Below, piece by piece: positions 34,655 to 43,107 of a stretch of DNA of 64,000 nt; position 1 is the stretch's first letter; each line of letters opens with the position of its first letter. The stretch is from CAVPPA01 sp963841325 (GTDB taxonomy: Bacteria > Patescibacteriota > Saccharimonadia > Saccharimonadales > UBA4665). The notes below the pieces were generated by a model. That model was not told the DNA's origin. It ran no database searches and was given only the letters and a program-made list of their open reading frames with translations. The stretch spans positions 67,435 to 131,434 of the forward strand of contig CAWJBZ010000004.1 of the NCBI GenBank assembly GCA_963841325.1, written 5' to 3'. Made by a program: the position numbers and the translations under genes.

Positions 34655-35718
34655 TGTTTTGATTTATTCTTAGACACCAATAAAATATTGCTCTGTTCAC
34701 TAAAGTGCTTTAGTACAACATCGGCATCGGTGGTAGTAATAAATGATTGATATGGTTGCAAATGAGCGGTTAAAGCCTGGCGCCTGGCTCCATCCAACTC
34801 ACTAAACACATCGTCTAACAGCAGAAGTGGTAGTTTATCTCTTTTTTCCTTTAGTAACTCCAGTTCAATTAATTTCAGCCCAAGTACAAAGGTCCGGGTT
34901 TCCCCCCGTGAGGCTGTAGTTGCGGCTGGTAGGGAATTAAACAAGACATCAAGATCCTCTCGATGTGGTCCAAACGAGGTAAAACCAAGAGCCCGATCTC
35001 TAATTAACCGTGATTCTAGCTGATGTAACATTTGACTTTCGTATTCTTCAGGTTTACCGACGATTCGATAAGCTACTGAAGCTCTCGTCCCATTACGCGA
35101 CAATTCTTGATAAAGTTTGCCGATTTTCTGATTTATAGCTTGGGTTAATTGAGTTCTGGCCCGAACAATCACACCCCCTAATTCACTTAATCGCACATTC
35201 CACGGAAATAGTTCATCACCAACAATATAAGGGCTCTTTAAAAGTCGGTTGCGTTGGGCTAGGGCTCGGCGATAAGAACGCAGGGTTTGGCCGTAGCCAG
35301 TAATGGTTTGGGTTAATAGTTCGTCTAAATAGTCACGCCGTCTTTCGGGTGGTCCAATTAACAATGATAAATTATTTGGTTCAAAAAGCACAACGGGTAG
35401 GGTATCGTCCAGGGTTAACCTCTTAATAACACGTCCGGACAGTTCGTAGATTTTTTCTGGTTTGGGTTTATTAATTAATTTAACAACCCGTTGGTAGTTG
35501 TCGGCAAGACCGTCTATTCGAGCCCAGGGTTGATTAAGTTCCACCAACTCTTCGTCAAGAGCACGATAGGAGCTGCCTCTAGCCATCACTAAAATAGCTT
35601 CCAATAGGTTTGTTTTGCCGCTAGCATTAGGACCAACAATAATATTGACCGATGGAGTGAACTCAAATGAGTCGTCAGTATATGACCGAAAATGTTGGAG
35701 TCGAATGGATTGGATCAT
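34651..35718 (-). CDS. recF: DNA repair/replication protein RecF
   Basis: SMC-like ATPase that loads RecA at gaps with RecO and RecR. Walker A GPNASGKTNLLEA near residue 30, the signature ASRGETRTF, and Walker B LPLLLLDDVFSELD are present; IRLQHFRSY is the family start. 355 residues is normal. Start chosen at ATG 35716-35718 over the GTG before it. In line with dnaN and dnaA, the classic origin order. Confidence 0.95.
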   Translation of the reverse strand: MIQSIRLQHFRSYTDDSFEFTPSVNIIVGPNASGKTNLLEAILVMARGSSYRALDEELVELNQPWARIDGLADNYQRVVKLINKPKPEKIYELSGRVIKRLTLDDTLPVVLFEPNNLSLLIGPPERRRDYLDELLTQTITGYGQTLRSYRRALAQRNRLLKSPYIVGDELFPWNVRLSELGGVIVRARTQLTQAINQKIGKLYQELSRNGTRASVAYRIVGKPEEYESQMLHQLESRLIRDRALGFTSFGPHREDLDVLFNSLPAATTASRGETRTFVLGLKLIELELLKEKRDKLPLLLLDDVFSELDGARRQALTAHLQPYQSFITTTDADVVLKHFSEQSNILLVSKNKSKH

Positions 35719-35751
35719 CACCAGCTATTATACTGGCTGACTGTCAGCCCC

Positions 35752-36843
35752 TTAAGATTTAAGCGGCATAATAATATGAACATAGTCGGCTGATGCGGCA
35801 TCCTTCAAAAGAGTTGGTTCAAGTTTTCCATTAAAGCCAAATACTACCTCATCACCGGTGATGGCTTGCAGGGCATCTAGTAGGTAACGCGAGTTTACAG
35901 TAATACTGCCATTACCACTGACTTTGGCGGTGGCGGTAGCAGTATTTTCGCCGAGTTGTGAAGCAATTGAACGAATACTGAGTTGTTGTTTGCTATCGTC
36001 AATATCAATCGTGACACTGCCGGCACTTTCCCGAGCAAACAAACTGGATACCTTAGTGACGTTTAAAAAGTCCGCCCGTTTGAGGGTAGCTGATACCGTA
36101 AATTTTTGGGGTATTAGCTTGCGATAGTCGGGGTATTTACCCTCTAGTAGGCGAGCCACTAATTCAATGTCACCTACCTGAAAACGGACCTGTTGATCGT
36201 CATGAGTGACCTGGACTTCTTCTTCGTTCTCCCCCAGAATTCGCAACAAATCCTGCATAGCACTAGCTGGTACCAGAAGATTAATACCGGCCTTGTTGTG
36301 ACCGAGTTCTTTCTCGGCCAGCCGATAACTGTCGGTGGCCGCCATAAACAACTTATTATCGGCAGTATGAATTAACACACCGGTTAGTACCGGACGAGAT
36401 TCATCACCAGAAGCGGCAAACACCACTTGTTGGAGGCTTTTTTTGAGAACTAAACTACTAACCAACCACTTGGTACCATCACTAATAGTTGGCATCACTG
36501 GGAAGTCATCAGCCACAATACCATTAATTACCGAATTATATTGATCGGTGGTGATGTGGAGCCGGGTTTCTTCCAGTTTTAACTCAATTACTCCACTAGG
36601 CAAACTATTAATAAAATCCTGCATTAACCTGGCTGGTACAGTAATTGAGCCATTATCGGATACTTTGGCACCAATATATTGAGTAATAGCAATATCTAGA
36701 TTAGTAGCGGCAATACTTAACCGATTGTTATTGGTTTTAATTAGGACGTTAGCTAAGACCGGCAAGGGATTCCGGGTGTTGGCGACTTTAGCTACGGTAC
36801 CGAGTGCTCGGTTTAGATTTTCTTGGGTAACTTGTAATTTCAT
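35752..36843 (-). CDS. dnaN: DNA polymerase III beta subunit (sliding clamp)
   Basis: 363 residues with the three-domain clamp pattern: MKLQVTQENLNRAL start, FINSLPSGVIEL, SRPVLTGVLIHTADNKLFMAATDSYRLAEKE, and the end HIIMPLKS near the peptide-binding pocket. It tethers DNA polymerase III to DNA and sits between recF and dnaA on the same strand. Confidence 0.97.
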   Translation of the reverse strand: MKLQVTQENLNRALGTVAKVANTRNPLPVLANVLIKTNNNRLSIAATNLDIAITQYIGAKVSDNGSITVPARLMQDFINSLPSGVIELKLEETRLHITTDQYNSVINGIVADDFPVMPTISDGTKWLVSSLVLKKSLQQVVFAASGDESRPVLTGVLIHTADNKLFMAATDSYRLAEKELGHNKAGINLLVPASAMQDLLRILGENEEEVQVTHDDQQVRFQVGDIELVARLLEGKYPDYRKLIPQKFTVSATLKRADFLNVTKVSSLFARESAGSVTIDIDDSKQQLSIRSIASQLGENTATATAKVSGNGSITVNSRYLLDALQAITGDEVVFGFNGKLEPTLLKDAASADYVHIIMPLKS

Positions 36844-37124
36844 GCTGGCTCGTCCTTTCTACAATAATTCTTTATATATATTGCTATTGTTGTTGTAGGT
36901 CCTGTGGATGATGTGTAAAACCATCATCTAACCGAATATTAATTAAATCGATAAATAGTGGAAAGCAGGGGGTATGGTTAGTGGTTGGTTGGTGGTAAAA
37001 ACAGGCAGTTCGTCCACAGCCTAAACCTCGCCAATTACTAACTGTGTTTAGTTTGGCACCTTGCCCACTTTTTGGCCACCGTTTTTGCACAGCATTTCCG
37101 AGTACCACATGCTCATCAATTAAG
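36844..37124. promoter_or_regulatory. dnaA-dnaN intergenic region with DnaA-box-like sites
   Basis: 281 bp without a credible gene. It holds TGTGGATGA (36903-36911, one mismatch to a DnaA box) and TCGTCCACA (37010-37018, two mismatches), plus a GGTTAGTGGTTGGTTGGTGG stretch (36977-36996) whose complement resembles a CAACC run beyond dnaA. It likely holds the dnaN promoter and possibly a second origin arm. Confidence 0.4.
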
Positions 37125-38501
37125 TTAAGCATACAAGCGATCCTTAATATCGGTAATGGCCGCCCGGATGGTACTGTCCAAACGCGATTCCTTTTCAATT
37201 TTTTCAACTGAGTGGATGGCGGTGGTGTGATCTTTACGGCCTAATTCCCGAGCAATTTTGGGAAAACTTAAATGTAATTCACTACGCAGCATATACATGG
37301 CCACTTGTCTTGGTACAACAATATCTTTGTCTCGTTTTGGTCCCATAATATCCTCTAGAGAAATCTGGAAATGGCGAGCTGTTCGTTCAATGATATGCTT
37401 GGCGCTGAGGTGTTTGGGGCGGGTTTTGGCCGCACCCAATAAACTAGTGGCAATACTTAGGTCCGGTTCTAACCCGCGCATCTCACAAAAAGCCAGCAGT
37501 TGGTTTAGGGCTCCTTCCAGTTCTCGGACATTGGTCGGGATATTAGTGGCTAGGTAGTCCACTACATCATTAGGCAACTCCACTTCATGACCCTGGGCCT
37601 TGGACTGGATAATGGCACAGCGGGTTTCAAAATCGGGATTTTGCATATCAATTGTCATACCCCAGGCAAAGCGGCTGCGCAGCCGTTCGGCAATGGTTGA
37701 AATATCCCGCGGCTGTTTATCGCTGCTAATAATGATTTGTCGGTTAGCTTGGTGCAGGGAATTAAAGGTGTGGAAGAACTCTTCTTGGATTTTCTCTTTA
37801 CCAGCAATGAATTGAATATCGTCGACAATTAAGACGTCCGCCGTTCGGTAATAGCCGGCAAATTCAGCAGTTTTTTTAAACCGGATGGCTTCCACAAATT
37901 CCCGGACAAATTGCTCGGTTGAGATATACAGTATTTTGGCATCCGGATTTTTTTGCAAAATGGCATTACCGACAGCTTGGAGTAAATGAGTTTTGCCGAT
38001 CCCCACCCCACCATACAAAACCAGCGGATTATATTTACTGCCGGGCAACGAAACAACTGACTGGCAGGCGGCAAAGGCCAGTTCGTTACTGGAACCGACA
38101 ATAAAATTTTCAAAGGTATAACGTTCATTCAATCCTTGGCTGTAAGCATGCTGCGGGCTGTTCTGGAAAGCGGCCGGTTTAGTGGCCATCCGCTGGTCGG
38201 CTACTTCCAGAGCTAAGATCGGCTCTTCCAGTTCGCGAGTCCTAGTCGACTCTTGGATTTTGAAAATCAAAGCACCGGGTGTGGCGCCGTTTTTCTTGAG
38301 TGTTTCCCGAAGCAAGTCGGCATACTTCCGTTCCAGCTGTTGCTTAATAAAGACATTGGGTACACCAACCACGATGGTATCACTATCCTGTCGCAGTAGG
38401 GTGGTGTTTTTAAACCAAGTCACAAAATTGCCTCTAGATACGGAAAGCTCCACCTCACCCAAAACCGCTTGCCAGAGACTATCTTGTGGCATAATCACCA
38501 T
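37125..38501 (-). CDS. dnaA: Chromosomal replication initiator DnaA
   Basis: 458 residues. Domain I is SLWQAVLGEVELSVSRGNFVTWF; the AAA+ domain has Walker A GGVGIGKTHLLQAVGN near residue 158 and Walker B ADVLIVDDIQFIAG; domain IV ends in the DnaA-box reading motif GRKDHTTAIHSVEKI. It binds and melts oriC and controls its own gene. GAGGG stands right before the first ATG (38501); ATG 38492 (MPQDSLWQAV) would give better spacing. Confidence 0.97.
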   Translation of the reverse strand: MVIMPQDSLWQAVLGEVELSVSRGNFVTWFKNTTLLRQDSDTIVVGVPNVFIKQQLERKYADLLRETLKKNGATPGALIFKIQESTRTRELEEPILALEVADQRMATKPAAFQNSPQHAYSQGLNERYTFENFIVGSSNELAFAACQSVVSLPGSKYNPLVLYGGVGIGKTHLLQAVGNAILQKNPDAKILYISTEQFVREFVEAIRFKKTAEFAGYYRTADVLIVDDIQFIAGKEKIQEEFFHTFNSLHQANRQIIISSDKQPRDISTIAERLRSRFAWGMTIDMQNPDFETRCAIIQSKAQGHEVELPNDVVDYLATNIPTNVRELEGALNQLLAFCEMRGLEPDLSIATSLLGAAKTRPKHLSAKHIIERTARHFQISLEDIMGPKRDKDIVVPRQVAMYMLRSELHLSFPKIARELGRKDHTTAIHSVEKIEKESRLDSTIRAAITDIKDRLYA

Positions 38502-38851
38502 CCCTCGTCTTATTTGTATTAAAACTATACCCTAAAGGTACAGACTTTTCCACAAGCCATCAAAAATCAATTCTTCAACCAGGATAATTTGAAAAACTAG
38601 AGGTATATTTTTCCACAAGCTAAAAAGCTATCTTAAAATCTGTGGATACTGTTTGCTCAAGAGTGGATAGGTGGCCAGCCTTAGTGGGTTAAATATTGTT
38701 GATTTCACGGCGTCGGCTAGTGGGTGCGTTTTTGATCATTGTCAGACGGCGGAAATTATGCATCAACCAACCAACCAACCCAGTGTCTTAGTTGGCGGCA
38801 TTTCGGACATCGGGAAAGCAAAACTGTCCTAGATAAGGTACAATTAGTTCT
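38502..38851. other. Chromosomal origin of replication (oriC) region
   Basis: 350 bp between divergent dnaA and rpmH. Two perfect DnaA boxes TTTTCCACA (38546-38554, 38609-38617), one reversed box TGTGGATAC (38641-38649), and a weaker AGTGGATAG (38662-38670) lie in AT-rich DNA. Further on is a CAACC tandem run (38764-38780). Gene order recF-dnaN-dnaA/rpmH-rnpA supports this as oriC. Confidence 0.85.
38839..38844 (+). promoter_or_regulatory. -10 box of rpmH
   Basis: TACAAT ends 7 bases before the rpmH start and no ribosome site lies between, so the rpmH message may be leaderless or nearly so. The -35 region is weak. Confidence 0.4.
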
Positions 38852-38989
38852 ATGCCAAAACGCACCTATCAACCCAAAAAACGCCAGCGGTCTAAGGAAC
38901 ATGGTTTTATGAAGCGCATGGCCACCAAGGCCGGCCGAACGGTCTTACAGCGCCGACGAGCCAAAGGACGTGTCCGTCTATCACATTAA
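38852..38989 (+). CDS. rpmH: 50S ribosomal protein bL34
   Basis: A 45-residue, very basic protein starting MPKRTYQPKKRQRSKEHGF and ending RAKGRVRLSH, an unmistakable L34: the KRTYQP start and the FMKRMATKAGRTVLQRRRAKG core are conserved. It is the first gene on the plus side of the origin and is followed 36 bp later by rnpA, as in most bacteria. Confidence 0.97.
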   Translation: MPKRTYQPKKRQRSKEHGFMKRMATKAGRTVLQRRRAKGRVRLSH

Positions 38990-39025
38990 TATCCGGCTGG
39001 TTCGGGGCGAACAGAGGTTTTCTCT

Positions 39026-39439
39026 ATGATTTCACGGCAGCACCGCTTCCACGGTTATAACAGCTTAAGTTTTGTCTACCACAAAGGACAAACGGTGCGT
39101 AATCAGCAGATCTCGCTGAAATACGCCCGTAACGATCGCCGCACTGACTATCGGTCGGCTATTATTGTTGGTCGTAAGGTTCAAAAATCGGCCGTGGTGC
39201 GCAACCGGATTAGGCGGCGGCTATATGAGATTATTCATTCTCTTGAACCGGATATTACTGGGTCGTACGACCTAGTGTTGACGGTTTTTAGCGAACAAAT
39301 TGCTGATTTGCCAGCCGCCCAACTTCACCAACAAGTGACCGAGCTACTATCCAGGGCTGGTATTGTTCGGGCCGACCACTACCAACCGCTATCGGCCACC
39401 CATGCTATAGTGAAAACGCACAAGGAGAGATTGTCATAA
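39026..39439 (+). CDS. rnpA: Ribonuclease P protein component
   Basis: 137 residues; binds the RNase P RNA and helps cut the 5' leader from pre-tRNAs. The RNR signature is VGRKVQKSAVVRNRIRRRLYE, with the phenylalanine start HRFHGYNSLSFVYHKG. AGAGG stands about 9 bases before the ATG. It ends 3 bp before yidC. Confidence 0.93.
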   Translation: MISRQHRFHGYNSLSFVYHKGQTVRNQQISLKYARNDRRTDYRSAIIVGRKVQKSAVVRNRIRRRLYEIIHSLEPDITGSYDLVLTVFSEQIADLPAAQLHQQVTELLSRAGIVRADHYQPLSATHAIVKTHKERLS

Positions 39440-39442
39440 CCA

Positions 39443-40399
39443 ATGGGCGCCTTTTTTACCACTTTTATTGAGCAGCCGATTTTCAATCTGCTGGTGTTGA
39501 TTTATGCCATTATTCCCGGCCACAACTTTGGATTGGCGATCATTATCTTTACTATTATTATCCGTTTGCTGCTCTGGCCACTGGTTAAAAAACAACTTCA
39601 CCAGACCAAAGCCATGCGCAAGCTGCAACCTGAGCTAAAGCGCATCAAGCAAGAAACCAAAGGCGACCGTCAAAAAGAAGCAGCCATGGTTATGGCCCTT
39701 TATAAGGAACACGGGGTTAGTGCCTTTGGTCCAATCGGCATTATGATCCTGCAGCTGCCGATTTTGATTGCTTTATATAGCGGATTACGCCGGGTAGTCA
39801 ACAACCCTCACCAAATTGTTAGCTTTGCTTACTCCGGGCTGCAACATTTACCATGGATGCAGCACGTTGCCACCAACATCCACTCTTTTGACACCTCCCT
39901 ATTTGGTCTAGTGAACCTGACTAAAGATGCCGTCGGAAATTCAGGTATTTATTGGCCGGCCTTGGTCCTCTGCTTCGGTAGTGCCATAGTCCAGTACTAT
40001 CAGAGCAAACAGCTGATGGTCACTGATAAAAATGCCCCTAAACTACGTGATATTATGCGGGGCGCCAGTAGCGGTCGACAAGCTGACCAATCCGAAATAA
40101 CCGCTGCCGTTACCAGAAGTACCCAATACTTTATCCCAATCATGGTCTTTATTGTTACTATTAGACTAGCCTCAGCCCTTAGTTTGTACTGGTTTGTCGG
40201 CGGTTTAATCGCCTTTGCCCAACAGGCCAGGGTGCTTCGAGAAGACGAATCCGAACTGGAAACTATCGCTGAAGGGAATTCTCCTAAAGATACTTCGACA
40301 ATCCCTGAAGCGGAGTTGGTCCAAAGCGATCCGCGACCACCGAAACCTTCTCTTAAAACTAAAATCCGCGCCCGTAAAAAGCGAAGGAGAAGAAGATGA
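39443..40399 (+). CDS. yidC: Membrane protein insertase YidC/Oxa1
   Basis: 318 residues with five or six helices and the YidC/Oxa1 core: GLAIIIFTIIIRLLLWPLVKKQ, with the conserved Arg in the inner groove, KEHGVSAFGPIGIMILQLPILIALY and LYWFVGGLIAFAQQ. It inserts membrane proteins, with or without SecYEG. The basic tail (KTKIRARKKRRRRR) may bind ribosomes. No yidD gene lies between it and rnpA. It overlaps jag by 4 bp. Confidence 0.95.
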   Translation: MGAFFTTFIEQPIFNLLVLIYAIIPGHNFGLAIIIFTIIIRLLLWPLVKKQLHQTKAMRKLQPELKRIKQETKGDRQKEAAMVMALYKEHGVSAFGPIGIMILQLPILIALYSGLRRVVNNPHQIVSFAYSGLQHLPWMQHVATNIHSFDTSLFGLVNLTKDAVGNSGIYWPALVLCFGSAIVQYYQSKQLMVTDKNAPKLRDIMRGASSGRQADQSEITAAVTRSTQYFIPIMVFIVTIRLASALSLYWFVGGLIAFAQQARVLREDESELETIAEGNSPKDTSTIPEAELVQSDPRPPKPSLKTKIRARKKRRRRR

Positions 40400-40962
40400 G
40401 TGACGATCAAGATCAAAAACCAACTACCGAAGACACCCCAGCCACTGAAGTGGCGGTATCGGTGGAAGCTACCGAACAAGATTTAGAGGAGGCCATTGTT
40501 TATGCCAAGAAATTCTTGGAAGATTTGTTGTCCTTTTTAGGCCTCAATACCGATGTCTACGCTACTCACGAGGACGATGTTATTCAGCTAAACGTGCCAT
40601 CGACCCAAATGAATGGTTTTCTGATTGGCCAACACGGTGATAATATGCGGGCCATGCAATTTCTAGTCAGCAATGCCTTAAAGAACCAAAACCACATCTA
40701 CAGCCGGGTTAATATTGACGTCGCCGGCTATAAACAGCAACGAGCCGATCGATTAGCTAAAACCGCCGAAGATTGGATCAAACAAGTCCGGTCTAGCGGT
40801 CAACCCATGGAACTACGACCGATGAATGCGGCCGACCGGCGAGTGGTTCATAAGGTCGCCGCTGAGTCTGGCTTGAACTCGGACTCGATTGGCGAAGGAC
40901 TGGATCGGCGAATTGTCCTCAAGCCTGACGAAGAAGTGGCTTCCGGAAAACCCCCGGAGTAG
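40396..40962 (+). CDS. jag: Jag/KhpB RNA-binding protein (KH-R3H)
   Basis: 188 residues: acidic start, then a KH-type domain with IGQHGDNMRAMQFLVSNAL and an R3H domain near LRPMNAADRRVVHKVAAESGLNS. KhpB pairs with KhpA to bind RNA and affects cell division. The usual N-terminal Jag domain is replaced by a short acidic helix. Start overlaps the yidC stop (ATGA). Confidence 0.92.
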   Translation: MSDDQDQKPTTEDTPATEVAVSVEATEQDLEEAIVYAKKFLEDLLSFLGLNTDVYATHEDDVIQLNVPSTQMNGFLIGQHGDNMRAMQFLVSNALKNQNHIYSRVNIDVAGYKQQRADRLAKTAEDWIKQVRSSGQPMELRPMNAADRRVVHKVAAESGLNSDSIGEGLDRRIVLKPDEEVASGKPPE

Positions 40963-41040
40963 ATTTACCGCTGGACATTATCATCCAAAGGTTTAATAAT
41001 TGTTTCTGCGAAATCAAAAATAAAAAGAATAATTTAAAGC

Positions 41041-42075
41041 ATGCCAACCTATAGTCAATATAGACAGCTACAATCTACCAGGACAGCTAAACAGTCAACC
41101 AAAACCGGCAGTGCTCATTATGGGCTGGTACTGGTTATTGCCGTGGTCGTCGGGTTTGTCTGGTTTTTTACTTTCATGAATCTGCGCGCTCATGCGGCCA
41201 TACCAGAAGTTAAGTCAGGCGTTTCCGGGCTTTGCCTGGATGATTATCAGGGGTTGACAACGGCCAATGCTGAAGTAGATGCCTGGGGTTGTAATGATGG
41301 TGCCGCTCAAGACTGGGCAGTCACCGACACAGCTATTAAACATAACGATTCCGATTGTTTGTCCGTTCAAAATGACAGTACCTCAACCGGTAATCGGGTG
41401 GTCTTGAATGACTGTGACTTGGCACCCGGTCAAGTCTGGCTGCGCGACCAAGGCGGTTATAAAAATCCCAACAGCGGCTTGTGTCTCAACGTACCAAATA
41501 GTCAGTCGGGTGTATCGCTGACGGTTACGGCTTGCCACAGTTTAGCGCAGTCTAGCCAACAATGGACGCCGTTAACAGCCAAAGGTAGTAGTTACGGTAA
41601 TTTATGCAATAGTGGCCCAGAAGGCCAGCGGGTGGCCTGTTATGCGGTTAAAGAATGGACCACTTGGCAGTCTAGATCGTCAAACCACAACACCCTGCTC
41701 AACGAATATAGCGATGGTAATGGTTATGAAGAATGGTGCGCCGACTTTGTTAGTTATGTTTATCAGGAAGCCGGATATCCGTTTACTCAGGGCGAACGCG
41801 ATGGTTGGGATGAATACGACGCTAATAGTATCCAATATCAGGGCTTTATCTATCACGATGCCTCAAGCTACAGTCCACAACCTGGTGACGTGGCCTATTT
41901 TGATTATTCCGGCGGGCATGTGGAAATCGTCATCAGCGGCGGTCCAACCCCGACCTTTATTTATGGTGACTCCGGAACGATCGATCCCGGTACCGGCAAT
42001 GGCCAGATGGAAGCTAACACCATACTAAGCGACGGTTCAATGGGGCAGGTTCAATATTATCTGTCGCCAAATTAG
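41041..42075 (+). CDS. RICIN-type lectin plus CHAP amidase, membrane-anchored
   Basis: 344 residues: an N-terminal helix (LVLVIAVVVGFVWFFTFMNL), then a ricin-type beta-trefoil with three QxW repeats (QDWAV, QVWLR, QQWTP) around residues 60-185, then a CHAP domain with WCADFVSYVYQEAGYPF (Cys near 233) and GGHVEIV (His near 293). CHAP domains cut peptide bonds in peptidoglycan, and the lectin would bind glycans. An extracellular wall hydrolase, possibly used on a host cell, is inferred. It lies 78 bp after jag. Confidence 0.88.
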   Translation: MPTYSQYRQLQSTRTAKQSTKTGSAHYGLVLVIAVVVGFVWFFTFMNLRAHAAIPEVKSGVSGLCLDDYQGLTTANAEVDAWGCNDGAAQDWAVTDTAIKHNDSDCLSVQNDSTSTGNRVVLNDCDLAPGQVWLRDQGGYKNPNSGLCLNVPNSQSGVSLTVTACHSLAQSSQQWTPLTAKGSSYGNLCNSGPEGQRVACYAVKEWTTWQSRSSNHNTLLNEYSDGNGYEEWCADFVSYVYQEAGYPFTQGERDGWDEYDANSIQYQGFIYHDASSYSPQPGDVAYFDYSGGHVEIVISGGPTPTFIYGDSGTIDPGTGNGQMEANTILSDGSMGQVQYYLSPN

Positions 42076-42110
42076 TGGCTTCTATTTGGCTTAAAAAACC
42101 TGAATTATGA

Positions 42111-43019
42111 TTAGCTGGTCGATTTGTCTTGAGTGGGTTTTTTGCTCATCAGCCGGTCTTTAGCGTGCAGGCTGAGGGCTACTACCAGAATAATTAGTAA
42201 GAAGACCAAATAAACCGAACGGTCAATAACATTAGCAACCACGATCATACCGCTACTAATATGGTGCAAATGTTCACTTAAGATCAAGAATGATTCACGT
42301 ATACCGATCGCTCCCGGCGTCAAAGCTACAAACAATGCTAAGTTAGCCGTACCGGTGTAGGCAATGACTTGTTTTAGATCAACGTTAGCATGGCCGCTAC
42401 TATGCAGTTCAACCCCGTAAATAATAGCCTGGACTACGGCCTGTAAAGCCGTTACCACCAGAAGATAGACAATCCCCTTGGAGGTAACACTTAACTCCTG
42501 GGCGTTAAATTTCTTGCGTCTGACATAGAGCTTGATCATCACACCAGCCGTGGCAATCATCAGGATGCCGACTAGCAGCGTTAGCCACCAAGCTTGGCTG
42601 CCCAGAAAGATGAAAAAGACACTGATGATGCCATAGATCAGAAAATACAGTAGGGTGACAGCTACATAATTCCGGACCTTCAAGCCATGTCGGGTTTTTA
42701 AGTAATAACCCCGGAAAATCGGGCCGTTTTGGCCAATAATAAAGAAGTTGTTAATGATTAGGGTGTAAGCGTTTAAAATAACATTCTCTTGTTTATTAAT
42801 TCGGATGCGGCAGATCCTTAAAGTAGCGTCTAAAATGAACATTAACACCACAAACATAACAGCGTAAAGCAGTAGGATAGCAATAATTATCCATGGCGAA
42901 ATATGCGCTAATTGGGTGACTAAAGAGCGGTGCTTATCCAAGTAATAAATAGCACCGGCAACAGTTAGTAATAGAATAATAATCGTCACTGATCGGCGGA
43001 GTAGTTGCTTTTTAGTCAC
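42111..43019 (-). CDS. Lysylphosphatidylglycerol synthase/flippase-like membrane protein (UPF0104)
   Basis: 302 residues, about eight helices, with the family end motif TPGAIGIRESFLI and TLIINNFFIIGQNGPIFRGYYLK in the middle. Relatives move lipid-linked sugars or modified lipids across the membrane or contribute to glycan export. The start is GTG with GGGGG just before it. It faces a glycosyltransferase gene, so glycolipid work is likely. Confidence 0.78.
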   Translation of the reverse strand: MTKKQLLRRSVTIIILLLTVAGAIYYLDKHRSLVTQLAHISPWIIIAILLLYAVMFVVLMFILDATLRICRIRINKQENVILNAYTLIINNFFIIGQNGPIFRGYYLKTRHGLKVRNYVAVTLLYFLIYGIISVFFIFLGSQAWWLTLLVGILMIATAGVMIKLYVRRKKFNAQELSVTSKGIVYLLVVTALQAVVQAIIYGVELHSSGHANVDLKQVIAYTGTANLALFVALTPGAIGIRESFLILSEHLHHISSGMIVVANVIDRSVYLVFLLIILVVALSLHAKDRLMSKKPTQDKSTS

Positions 43020-43107
43020 GCCCCCACTTTACAGGTTTGGTTGGCTTTAGTCTATAATTTAGGAAATAGCTGATTCAGCTTACCTACAGTAAACTGGGAT
43101 TACTATT

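Noticed and set aside
36884..37207. 107-residue minus-strand frame between dnaN and dnaA
   Set aside because: Overlaps the dnaA end in another frame and has no domain; the region holds DnaA-like boxes instead.
40000..40479. 159-residue minus-strand frame
   Set aside because: Antisense to yidC and jag, both certain genes.
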